A DNA stretch of 64,000 nt. Source: Collybia mongolica (Eukaryota > Basidiomycota > Agaricomycetes > Agaricales > Clitocybaceae). Positions 22,411 to 32,831 of this stretch are shown piece by piece (position 1 is the stretch's first letter; every line of letters begins with the position of its first letter). The notes under the pieces were generated by a model. It did no database searches. It had not been told where the DNA came from and saw only the letters and a list, made by a program, of their open reading frames with translations. The stretch spans positions 3,224,001 through 3,288,000 of the forward strand of contig JAAXNY010000005.1 of assembly GCA_013420905.1 (NCBI GenBank). The letters are read 5' to 3'. The translations under genes and the position numbers were made by a program.

Positions 22411-25349
22411 TTACGCATTCTGAAGGATGATTCGTACGAAGCTGTCCAGGAGTCGTCGTTTGCCTTCATCGCTGAGAGCTGGGGCTGACTTCAAGAGATG
22501 CTCAACACGAGAGACGATTCCTGTCGGACCATCGAACGGAATCTCGTGAGCATCGAAGCGATGGACGTCTAGAAGAGGCTTCATTAGTGACCGAAAGCCC
22601 GAAAGATGGGAAAAGCGGAAAGGTCAGGCGAAATTAAATAGACGCTGAGGTCTGGGTTGAAATAAAAGGGTAGAGGCAGCGTACATTTCTTGAACGCCGC
22701 ATAGCCATCATCATCGAGGGCGCTGTGGAACACTTCCGCAACCTCCCGCCCAACCTTCGAACGATCTTTCTCATCTGCCCCGTTGGTGGACCCCGATGCA
22801 GACCTGCCTCCATTGGACACGGGCGACCGACCACTAAGCGAAGATGTTCCACTCGGCGAACGCCCGAAATATCCAGATGTGGGCAGCAGAGCATCTTCCC
22901 TAACTTTAGTAGGGGCCCATGCTAATCCAAGTCCAAGATCTAAAGAACGGCCCTTTGTCCCAGATCGATGACCAACGCTTGCCCCCGGAACTGGCACAGG
23001 CGCACGATCTCCGCGATGTGAACTAGATTGCTTTTCTTTTAGTTTATACCTCTCTTTCTCTCTTTCTCGCTCCAGATCCCCTTTTATTTTCACTCGCTCC
23101 CTCTCCCTCCCGGGCTCACTCCTCCCTCTTTCCCCGCCCCATGACACTGACAACGGTGCCTCCCCTGTTCCGGTACCTACGCTTCCCGTACTCCGCGTTT
23201 GTGATGGCACAGGAGGCTCAAACGCAAACAAACCATGGGCCAATCCCAGGGTGGTAGCCCGTCCCTTTCCACTGGTACTCCCTGCGCGAAGTAGCCCACC
23301 TCGCTTTTTGCCAAGGCTAGATGATTTACCACTGTGGTCTTCTGATTCTGATTTCCGCGGAGGGGGCTGTAGCGACCGATGCCTCTGACTCGTTTGCCCT
23401 CGTTCCATCTCCTCCTTCACAAACACCTCCCCTTTCCTCCGGCTCCGCTCTTCCTCCCGAGCACGCCTCATCAGTTCCTCCCTTTCTTTCCCCCTTTTCA
23501 TCGATGCCTCCCTCTGAAGGGTCCCTACACCAGCCAACCCTGGACCCATAGTACTCTCTCTGACGCCACCCATGAGACTACCAGTGTTCCTCCCCCACCC
23601 ACTAGTTCCACTTGTCCCAGTCCCTGTCGTTTCGTTGCTCCCGGACCTCTGTATAGCCCCAGTTGCACTCCATCCAGGCCTCTCGAAGTCGAAACTCCCG
23701 TGCTTTATCGATCGCGATGGGTGGCCAGTCCCACTGGCATGAATTCTGGCTCTCGCCCCTCCGTTAGGCAGGCCGATGACACTCAAGCTTCCTAGCTCCC
23801 TTTCCTTACCCTTTCCAATCAATCCAATCCCACTAAGGACTGCGCCCTCATCGACAACATCCATGGTCGCATTGGCATGATAGCGATATCCCGAGTCCAT
23901 TGAGTTCTTGCGTTGGCTCAAACGCGGCGCGTGTGAAACCGGCGTTGTACTGGGCCTGGGTGACGATTCCGATCGTAGCGGAGTCGCGGGTGTATTGATA
24001 ATTTTTGGCGGAGGCACTGATGGCGGACCCATCATACCAGGTTTAGTTTTGTGTGGAAATACATCGGGTACTGTTTTGTGAGGCTGGCTACTGTTGCTAT
24101 TACTTCGGTGGTGTGAGGGCCCGGATGGACGTCGGAGGGGACCAGAGACGTTGTCCGCCGAAGGAGCGGTGGGCGCAGACGATTTATGTCCGGAGAAAAA
24201 CTTTTGAAGCCTAGAGGAAGCAGATGTCGAAGAAGTAGTCGTACTACTACTGCTAGCGTTCAAAGTAAGAAGTTTTGGGCGGGGGCTTGGGCTCGGACTT
24301 TCCGGCCTAAAATTGGTTTGTGGAGAATGTGATCTGAGCGGTCTAGGTGTTGGCTCATTATCCTCTATAACTTCATAGTTCTCCTGCCCTGGGAGGGGAG
24401 GCGGCGCTTCAATTGACGGTCTCCGGCTGCCTTGCCTTGATGAGCCAAAGGACGATTTTCGTGGGCTGGACAATGGGATACCGAAGAGAGTGTGCAGCTT
24501 TTTGCGCGTAGAGGAGGCTTTAGGCGTTTCTGGTCTCGATGAAGAGCGTTCAAGGTTCGCATCCATAGCGGTTTCCGGAACAGCGATTGCAGAAGGCGGT
24601 CGTTTCTTCGGTCGTGGTGTACCGGGCGTGATGGTGGTATTCGTTGCGGTGGTGGTTGAGGAAAGGGGACGGGACTGGATACGTGTGTGAGGTCTTGAAG
24701 GGGTCACTGACCCTGTGTTGCTGAGTTTTGCAGAACCGCTTTCTGGAAGATCGGGAATAGGTTCTTCTGGATCTACGGATGGAGCATGGCCATTTTTTGA
24801 TCGTGAACGTGATCGTGAGCGAGTAAGAAAGTTGTAGAGCTATTGAAGTACTGGTGTTAGCGCCAATAACGGATTTAGACAAAGATACTTGCTCTGTTTT
24901 CCGATTTAGACTTTCTCGATGGGCGGTCATCGTCTAGAGGCATATCGTCCGCGTCACCATAGATGTCTCGATGGCACTGTAAAAAAAGATATATAGTCAG
25001 CTATGGCCACAGAGTAACTGAAGATCGCCTACAGGGTGCTGGCGGCGAGACGAGCTGTGAGAACGAATCAAGGCAGAAATCTGGTGAACGACGGACACGT
25101 GTTAAACACGGGGAGATGTATGTTGGGTCATATGCTCACTTCCTTTGGAAGACTGCCTAGCACGCTCAAACTACGCCGCGCTGCCCTCCTGGATAGGCTC
25201 GCCTTTGATGCCGACGAACTTGGTGCTCCTGAGTCGAACCTATTCAGACGAGAGCCCTGGTTGGCAGGTGAGTGCTGAGAGGACGACCCTGGGCTGTTGG
25301 AATAGCTGTGGTCACTGTTGCTGGCGGCGTGGCTTTGAATAGACGCCAT
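22411..25349 (-). CDS. Large Ser/Pro/Arg-rich disordered protein with conserved-looking C-terminus
   Basis: Four exons (25140..25349, 24893..24976, 22685..24839, 22568..22411) total 2,607 bases, or 868 residues. I do not recognise a family. The N-terminus is Ser-rich (SNSPGSSSQHSPANQGSR), then comes the compact stretch CHRDIYGDADDMPLDDDRPS with KSENRLYNFLTRSRSRSRS, which looks like a structured or docking segment. The middle ~700 residues are disordered, with many SP/TP and RxxS sites plus RE/KE-rich coiled stretches (GKGKERELG, REREKERYKLKEKQ). The C-terminus (EVFHSALDDDGYAAFKK, FDAHEIPFDGPTGIVSRVEH, DEGKRRLLDSFVRIILQ) looks folded and helical. The intron 24840..24892 is GC-AG (GCAAGT) and is required to keep frame. 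The last intron (22569..22684) is 116 bases, long for this genome. A telomere-like box lies 100 bases upstream of the start. Confidence 0.78.
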
Positions 25350-25448
25350 TTGGATGCATATGGGGGACACAACGAACAGTGACGACGACGGCAAGGGCGA
25401 CGAAAGCAACTCGGAAGTAAATCTGCTCAGAATTATTGACACCGATAC

Positions 25449-25466
25449 TAGGGTTAGGGTTTGGGG
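25449..25466 (+). promoter_or_regulatory. Telomere-repeat-like box (TAGGGTTAGGGTTTGGGG)
   Basis: Two abutting TTAGGG-type units about 100 bases upstream of the start of the minus-strand gene at 25349. In that gene's sense direction it reads AAACCCTAACCCTA. A second copy occurs at 27392..27406. Binding by a Myb/telobox factor is inferred. Confidence 0.55.
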
Positions 25467-25641
25467 AAATCCCGGCTTGGTGCCAACATGATTTTTTTAT
25501 TTCTGACTCAAGCAAGTCAAAAAGTTGTTCACAAGAGAAGTCAAGCTTCACAAGAGTTACGGTGTTCTGTTCTGAATAAAATACAAACCCGTATCGAACG
25601 CTGGTGTACACAAAATCAAGACTGTAACACCCAGTGATGAC

Positions 25642-27271
25642 CTATGACAAGAACCCCCTGATCGCACCCCCCACATTCAGGACATCGATCAGGAACGTAT
25701 CATGCCCCCACACGCCCCCGAGCTCGTAATAGCTCACTCCTTCGTTACCTGTCATCCTTAGCGCATCCGCGACCTCGCGCTGTTGTTCCACTGTGAATAA
25801 AATATCACTCTGCACACCCAGTACGAGAGTGGGGATGTGAGCGAGTGGACTCAGCCCGCGCGCGAGATCAGATAAATGTGGCGGGGGATTAAGTGGGGGT
25901 GGATGTGATTTAGAATGCGAAGTCCGGTTGGGGACGGGATACAAAGAGGATGGAGAGGATGAGGGAGGATTGAGGTTCAGGGCTTCTAAAGCGGGGAGAG
26001 TCATGTCAAAGAGGTCCATTGCTTTAGAGATGTAGATAAGGGAGTTGGCATCATATTTGAGGCAGAATTGTTCGCCCTGCAAGAGAGTGAGTGTGACATA
26101 CTTTAGAAGGTAAAATTAAGGGCAAACGAACCTGGTGGTCAAGGTATGTCTCAATAAGGAAGTCAGGACAGAGTGCTGGAATACGCTGAGAGGAAGGATC
26201 TTCAGATTCTGGACGAGGTCTGACTTGTCGTCCAAAACGTTGGTCCCATTCTGGGCCAGATCGATAAGTGATAGTAGCTATCTCTATTCTCCCGCCGGAG
26301 ATGAGAACGTGGATAAAATAGAAGAGTAATTGAGCTTACGCCTAGCTAGTTTCATACCCGTGTGTGGAGGAAGCGCGTCGTAATAAAATCCATTTTTCCA
26401 ATTCGGGTCTGCCATAAGTACTACGGTAAAGCAATGAGGCAACAGGTGTACGAAAAACACGATAGTGCGCACCACTCCTTTGGGCATATCGCATTGCGAC
26501 ACTGGAGGGGCTACTGCGTGCAGTCCCGCTGATACTAACAATTTTGCCGACACGATCTGGATTCAACCACCCCGCTGCCAGACTCTGCATCGCACCCATG
26601 GAGCACCCAACGCTCGCGTACAGCTTTTCTATTTTGAGATGATCGAGAAGGCAGAATTGTGCGCGGACCATGTCAAATATAGACAGAATGGGAAACGTAG
26701 TAGCATATGGCCTTCCCGTCTCAGGGTTAATAGAAGACGGCCCAGTAGACCCATAACAGCCTCCGAGAACGTTTGTGCATATGATGAAGAAATTATCGGT
26801 GTCCAACGCCTTCCCTGGGCCAATAAACTTCTGCCACCATCCGTCTGCGGGGTTTGCTGAGGTTGCAGCGGCATGTGAAGAGGCAGATAAGCCTGTGTGT
26901 AGGAGGATAACGTTATCGTGGGTGGGTGAGAGGGTGCCCCATGTTTCGTAGGCGATATCGAACGATGACAATGGCGTTGGAGAATACGTTAATGTCAGCG
27001 GTTTTGAGTGGCGATAAATGTTGTAAGAAGTAGGGTTAGGACGAGCATAGGCTGGTTCTGGGCCAGAATCACGGTGGTCAACGGACGAGGCGGATGAGGA
27101 CGTCCGGGATGTCGCCTTGAGCCGTGATTCGCGAGCAGCATGGGCGTCGACACAAGGAAAGCTGGGTGAGCACTGTGAGGTCGATGTTGGCCGAGTAAGT
27201 TGGGGAGTTCTCTGCCGTGCCAGTTGGGCCAACCCGGCTGGTCTTGCAAGACGGAGAGCCCTAAACGCCAT
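25642..27271 (-). CDS. Mitochondrial serine O-acetyltransferase, MetX-fold (CysA/Cys2 type)
   Basis: A minus-strand multi-exon gene. The N-terminus [20 protein letters not shown] is Arg/Leu-rich and acid-free, a good mitochondrial presequence. [16 protein letters not shown] follows. The alpha/beta-hydrolase core reads [64 protein letters not shown] and the nucleophile elbow [16 protein letters not shown]. Later exons give [54 protein letters not shown] and [14 protein letters not shown], with the catalytic His in the last. Fungal MET2 homoserine acetyltransferases are usually annotated for this fold. The SFPCVD and [10 protein letters not shown] blocks, however, match my memory of the CysA/Cys2 branch, which makes O-acetylserine for cysteine synthesis. 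The divergent neighbour is VPS60. Confidence 0.82.
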
Positions 27272-27391
27272 TGAATAGAAGGAGAAGTCGGAGAAAGGTG
27301 ATCGCAGCTCTTGACTGCATTTCTGAATGCTGAATGAGGTTGTAAAGTAATATGATGGTCAGCATGGCGTGCTTCACAATAACTCCATTTC

Positions 27392-27406
27392 AAACCCTAA
27401 CCCTAA
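27392..27406 (+). promoter_or_regulatory. Telomere-repeat-like box (AAACCCTAACCCTAA)
   Basis: It lies in the 218-base shared promoter of the acetyltransferase (start 27271, minus) and VPS60 (start 27490, plus), 84 bases upstream of the VPS60 ATG in the same orientation as the copy upstream of the gene at 25349. A bound regulator is inferred. Confidence 0.55.
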
Positions 27407-27489
27407 TGTCGGGCCCACTGGCTGCGCTTCATTGACAGTTAATAACTGCGGCCACGACCACTGTGACCTTCGATTTATCTGCCTACAAC

Positions 27490-28402
27490 ATGAATCGGAT
27501 TTTTGGGTCCTCTGCAAGTAAAAAACCAAAGCCTTCGCTCCAGGATGCTATCGCGTCTGTCAGTATTCTCGGAGAAGACTTCCACAATGAACACTCTAAC
27601 ATTATGGACAGACTGACGCACGAATGGCCTCGATTGAGGTCAAAATACGGAAGTTGGATGGAGAACTGGGACGGTACAAAGAACAAATGAGCAAACTTCG
27701 CAACGGTCCAGGCAAGGTATTATTTTTAACATTCCGACTCACCGTCCGCCGTTGAGTAAATGCAGGACGCGATCCAACAAAGGGCCCTCAGGACGCTGAA
27801 GCAGAAGCGAATGTATGAGTCCCAGATTGCCCAGCTTACTCAACAGACGTTTAACATGGAATCTGCGGCACTTACGACTGATAATCTCCGGAACACAATG
27901 GCCACAGTTGATGCAATGCAGGTTGCGAATAAGGAGATGCGAAAGCAGTACGGGAAGATAGATATTGATAAGATCGAGGTAGCTCCTTTTGTCTTTGGCA
28001 CGAAGGAGCCACCTTCTGAGAGGAATTCGAACAGAACATACACTATGATATGGAAGATTTATTGGAGCAGGCCAACGAAATACAGGAAACACTGGGACGA
28101 TCGTATGCTGTGCCAGATGAAATAGACGAAGCTGATCTTGAGGCCGGTAAATACCTTTTACTTGTCTAAGTAATCCCGAAATCTGAATACAGACGCATTT
28201 CTAGAATTGGATGCATTAGCTTTAGAAGAAGAGGAGGAAGGCACGTCGTATCTAGCCGATCTGAACAAGGTGCCCGACTTTGTAGACGAACCCCCTGTAG
28301 AGGTTGGAGAGGTAGGACTTTTCCTGCAAAGCTCAGCTGTTTTTGACTCTTTATGGTAAACAGACACCCACTCGACAGGAAGCCATCAGGACGACGGGCT
28401 GA
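27490..28402 (+). CDS. VPS60: ESCRT-III protein VPS60/CHMP5
   Basis: Six exons (27490..27558, 27612..27716, 27766..27978, 28035..28146, 28193..28311, 28364..28402) give 218 residues (human CHMP5 has 219). It begins MNRIFGSSASKKPKPSLQDA, then KIRKLDGELGRYKEQMSKLR, NGPGKDAIQQRALRTLKQKR, NLRNTMATVDAMQVANKEMR, and HYDMEDLLEQANEIQETLGR, then the acidic DELDA-type region (DLEADAFLELDALALEEEEE). The NRIFG start and RNGPGK context distinguish it from Snf7 and Vps20. It binds Vta1 and regulates Vps4 in late ESCRT-III remodelling, functionally next to DID2, which is 6 kb away in this window. Confidence 0.93.
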
Positions 28403-28525
28403 GCGACTTTCCACCTTATTTATTCACGATCTGGGCGGACACATGCAGAACTTCATTATATCATATACCACTTGTAATATCATCACCGCGAACCAACTGC
28501 GTGTAATAATGTGAAATTGAAATGA

Positions 28526-30726
28526 TCATCCGTATCTGTGCTCCTCGGAAGCATCTGCGAACCAATCATCTGATTGTCTGGACTCCTCAGCCGTCGCGAT
28601 ATTTACGATGGTGGACTTGCTTTGGGAATCTAAGACGAGATTAGTCCATTATCCTGGGTAAGACAACAAGACACACAAGCTTCCAACGCTTCCAGTCCGT
28701 TCTCCCTTCCGATTCCGCTCTCTTTCATTCCTCCCCTGATTGATATTTAGTAAGAAAACGTTCCTTAGACTTGAGTTGAATATACGCACCAGGGAGAGCT
28801 TGGATCGTTTCTGTGATGTGTATTCACCCAACATAAGCCTGACTCAATCTCTGCCGCCAAGCGATGGGCCCGAGATAGATCTGATGTCCATATACCCGCT
28901 CCCAGACCATATTTCGAGTCATTTGCTAACGACACACCATCGGCTTCGGTCTAGAAAAATATTGAGTTTAGGTTTAAACATCTATTTGAACGAACTCTAC
29001 TCGGAATCGCTTGACGACAACAACAGGCCCGAAAACCTCTTCCTTCCACAACTCGTCGTCGCGGCTGATTTCAGTTACAACTGTGGGTGGGAAGAAGCTT
29101 CCAGGGAAGAAATCGAATCCATCGAGATCAGATTTGCCAAGCATACGGTGACCCCCCTTCACAATTGTGCCTTTAGTTCGCTTCATCATTGATTCAATAC
29201 GTTGGAGGTGGTCGAGCGATACAATCGTTCCCATGGTCGACTTTGGATTCAGAGCTAAATGATAATATTGGTATTAAATTGCTTCGCAGAGATGAATACA
29301 ACGACTCAACGATTTCCCATCCTGCGTTTGATGCTCTCGACCTTTTCCAAGAACAGTGGCATAAAGCGGTCATAAATCTCGTCTTGTAGCAGTATGCGGG
29401 TCCCGGATACACAAGTTTGCCCAGAGGCAACGAAAGAAGCAAAAGCCGCCCCATTTACTGCAGAAATCAGGTCCGCGTCATCGAAAACAACTATAGGAGC
29501 CTGATGGGAATGTGAAGATTGGCAATTAGGGCATTAAATTAATGCTTCTACCTTCCCGCCTAATTCCGCTGTATATGAAGCTAGGTTCGCACCGACGATA
29601 CCACCGAGAATACGACCAGTTTGTGTGCCAGCCTAAATACTAAAATAAACACTGGCGAGGTAAGGGTTATGTCCTCAACTCACTGTGACGTCGACCTTCT
29701 TTATTAATTTATTGCTTACGAGTTCTCTCCCAGTTGTTGGGCCGAACCCAGGAAGAACGGTGAGCACTCCTGGAGGAACTGTTTGCCTAGATATCAGTTG
29801 GATTCGGGATTATGAATATCATTGGTTACCGCCAGCAGCCTCCGTCATTTCCGCAAATTCAAGAACTGTGATAGGTGCTAGCTGAGAACACCGGTACACC
29901 AACAGTTATTACTCATCGAAAGCAACAAGAAGACTGATCACCTCAGATGGCTTCACAATCACGGAGTTTCCAGCAGCAAGTGCCGGAGCAATCTTCTTCA
30001 CCGCAATCAAAAGAGGATGATTGAAAGGCTTCATTGTTGAACATCAGTATACGTACGGCATACGTGCAAGAAAGCACAAGACTACTCACAGTGATCTGGG
30101 CAACGACCCCGAGCGGTACACGGTCTACATAGTTCAGCAGCTTCCCCTGCGTTGGTGCGACAAATGACTGATTGGTTCTCAGTAAGGCTGCAAAGTAATC
30201 GCTAGATGTATAAGTTACAAGGAAAGAAATGGGAATGAAAGTGGGCTCACAGCCATTCTGGAAGGCGGCCAAGCTGCGCATTCATTTCACGGATTGTTCT
30301 CCCAGTCTGCAACGACTCAATTTTCGCAAGCTCAGGAATGCGTGCCTCAAGGGACCGAGCAAGTTTCGAGAGAACTTTAGAGCGATGAATTACTGGGGAT
30401 TTCGACCATATGCCGGAGCTGAACGCAGATTCTGCATTGTCTACAGCTCTGTTCACGACCTCCGGTGATGCGCATGTAATTCTGGTTTGGTTGGCTGACA
30501 TTAAACGCAAGCTTATGGGTATTAGGCAAAGGCTCACCTGCATAAACTTTCACCTGTTGCAGGATTGGACACTGTGAACCTATTCACAAGCCGCGTGAGT
30601 CAGATCAGATTGCTCGCAATTGAACAGTTTATAAACGCACTCCTCAGCTCCCTCAACGTGCCTGGAGTTATTGAAAATTGGTGACGACGCTGAGATGTGA
30701 GGACCATAATGAACTTTGTGAAACAT
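28526..30726 (-). CDS. NAD(P)-dependent aldehyde dehydrogenase
   Basis: A minus-strand gene of about ten exons. The proposed start at 30726 gives [20 protein letters not shown], then [19 protein letters not shown], the usual ALDH entry strand. Key motifs: [20 protein letters not shown] near 30000, YTAELGGK near 29590 (general-base Glu), [12 protein letters not shown] near 29410 (catalytic Cys), [14 protein letters not shown] near 29040, [20 protein letters not shown] and [20 protein letters not shown]. The C-terminus runs [17 protein letters not shown] to EEHRYG. The family oxidises aldehydes to acids. The lack of a clear targeting peptide suggests a cytosolic enzyme, and the substrate cannot be named. 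The first two or three exons are short and less certain than the rest. Confidence 0.86.
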
Positions 30727-31364
30727 CCGCTGAATCCACCATAGTTATCGAGTCACCGTTGTAGTTTAAATATACATCACTGTATTAGAACTTACGCGCT
30801 GGATAAAAGTCACAGCCCTCATATTGGCGCGTTTTCTGCGGATAGCTGACGATATCCGTTCAGTACTAGGCAATGTCACAGTAAGTCTGAAAGCGCTGTT
30901 TGAGTGGACCAGAGTAGATGAACATAAAAGCCCTATTCGAAGACATGGCAAGGTCAAATTGAAGAAGCGTGGCTCGGGCTGATGGGTTGATCCCCATTGG
31001 AACACCCACGACACAACCACTTACTGTTTGCTCATCGGCAAGTCTCTAGCGTCCAATGCCTCAGGTTTACCTCATTTGATAAGACGGGACGCATTCACAA
31101 CGACCAGAATTAGTTAACCAGATCTAGCCTGGATATAGCGGGAGATAGGGCTTGCAATTCGACACACATTTAGAGAGATAAGTCCCACTATTGGTTCTTA
31201 CACTATAAACGGTAGCGAGAGAAGATCGAAAAGGGGGAGGGGGGGGGATGAAAGAAAACTATCGTGCTACTATAGAAGCGTCGCATTCTGAAACAAGCAT
31301 CTGGCAAGGGAACACACCTTGCATCTAAAGCTCCGAGGTCCAACATCCGCGAGATCGATGTTGT
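30727..31364. other. Intergenic or tail of the unrecognised gene
   Basis: No convincing coding exon. A poly-G run lies near 31241-31248. An intron-like GT-AG pattern near 30790-30830 has no partner I can identify. Confidence 0.4.
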
Positions 31365-32596
31365 CAAGAGATTGATTCTAACACAAGGCATTTGCATATA
31401 AAAGTAGACGCCAATTTGTGCAACCGCCTACCTGTCCTAGCAGCCTCTATGAGACATTGGGTGGAGAGCAAATCATACCATGATGGGTACTCCAGGACGG
31501 GTAATGAACTGGGGTTGAGAGACACAATCTCTGCAAAAGGCCAGCTCTGCATTACGAAACATATATCTAGATCTATTGGTAGCAGTGGCCGAGGATGCTG
31601 GATGACGAGCTCTCTCATCCTGCAGAATTCTTCAGGTCGCGACATGTTGACCCGTTTCATGCCTTCCAACCCATATACACCTTTGACATGGATATCCCCA
31701 GGTTAGAAATTTCCAGGTTGGAATAGGATCGAAGTATGTGCTACACAGTCATATATAATGCCCAGGTGTCCATGCTGAACCCTCTGGAAACCCGATATAA
31801 TGTTAAGCTTTCCGTTAAGGTGTCACGAAGAGCGAGAGACCCTCGAAGTAATGTACATGTTGCATTATCATCCTTGAGTGTGATTCTTTCACGGGAAGAC
31901 ATGACTGCGTGGACGAGGCCAGAAAAGTTGGTAGTCATCACCATCCAGTTACGAGTGTTATCCTGACCAGACCATGGCAAAGGCCAAAGCATCGGAGGCA
32001 GTTGGATACCCGTCATATCTGAGACGGAGATAATGTGGAAAGGGCTGTTGATGTACTCCTGGTGAAGGGACGATGCGACGTCGATTCTAGGAGAGAGATA
32101 TTCGTTCATGGATGACAGACCGGCTACTGGATGACCTGCATGCGATTGGAAAGAGGTAGGAATAATCCGTTCTGATTCTGGCAAGAATGGAGTAGAATGA
32201 AAAATTTGAAGTGGTCGTCAAAAAGGGCCACAGTTGTGGTAGTCTCCCGTAGGCAGACCAAACAAAGGAAGATGGCCGTTCCTTCAAAGTTAAGGAACAC
32301 CGATAAAATGTTTTCATCGCTTGATAGAGAACGAAAGTCCCTTGAGATTCGGTCAGGCTCGGCCAAGACTGTAAGTCCAGATATACTGCTACCAAAGGTG
32401 AAGAAACCCGTATTGGCGATAGTATCCTGAAGTGTCATGAGAAAAGTTTCCTAGGAGTATCAGGAGGGGTAGAAGTATCGGGGCCTCGAGGAGATGAAAG
32501 GTGGAAAGAGTTGCTAAGGCCTTGATGGTAGTTGCACAGTTTCTTTAGGCGGCTTTCGAGGGCAGGTAGATAGCGGTACCAGGGGAGAGCAGACAT
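31365..32596 (-). CDS. Unrecognised multi-exon gene, possibly decaying
   Basis: Several open stretches on the minus strand have coherent protein composition: MSALPWYRYLPALESRLKK (32596 downward), DTIANTGFFTFGSSISGLTV, SVFLNFEGTAIFLCL, SLHQEYINSPFHIISVSDMT, PLPWSGQDNTRNWMVMTTNF and SRPEEFCRMRELVIQHPRPL. They can be partly linked by GT-AG introns, such as one of 77 bases near 32203-32280. The frame around 31690-31800 could not be joined cleanly: an in-frame TAA sits between two copies of a CCTGG-type phrase near 31700. I recognise no domain. It may be a lineage-specific gene or a pseudogene; the boundaries are approximate. Confidence 0.4.
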
Positions 32597-32831
32597 GAGA
32601 CAAAGATCACCAAACAGAAATTCAATAGACATACACAACGCGCCAGTCACGTGTTATTTTGTGGACGTTGAAGCGTTGAGCAGGTCCGGCCAAAATTTTG
32701 TGGCCTTGGAGTCTTTCTCTTCTTCCCCCACCACCATCCATTCCTTGCGCAACCTATATTCTGTGCATTTTGCCTATTGCCTTTTGGCGATCTGACTCGA
32801 GAAGTGCAGGTAGTTGGTAGATCGGCCCACA

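Noticed and set aside
23321..23795. Plus-strand frames opposite the large disordered-protein gene
   Set aside because: Shadow frames caused by the Ser/Pro/Arg codon bias of the minus-strand gene.
31241..31248. Poly-G run as a possible structured or regulatory element
   Set aside because: Single short homopolymer with no partner tracts for a G-quadruplex.
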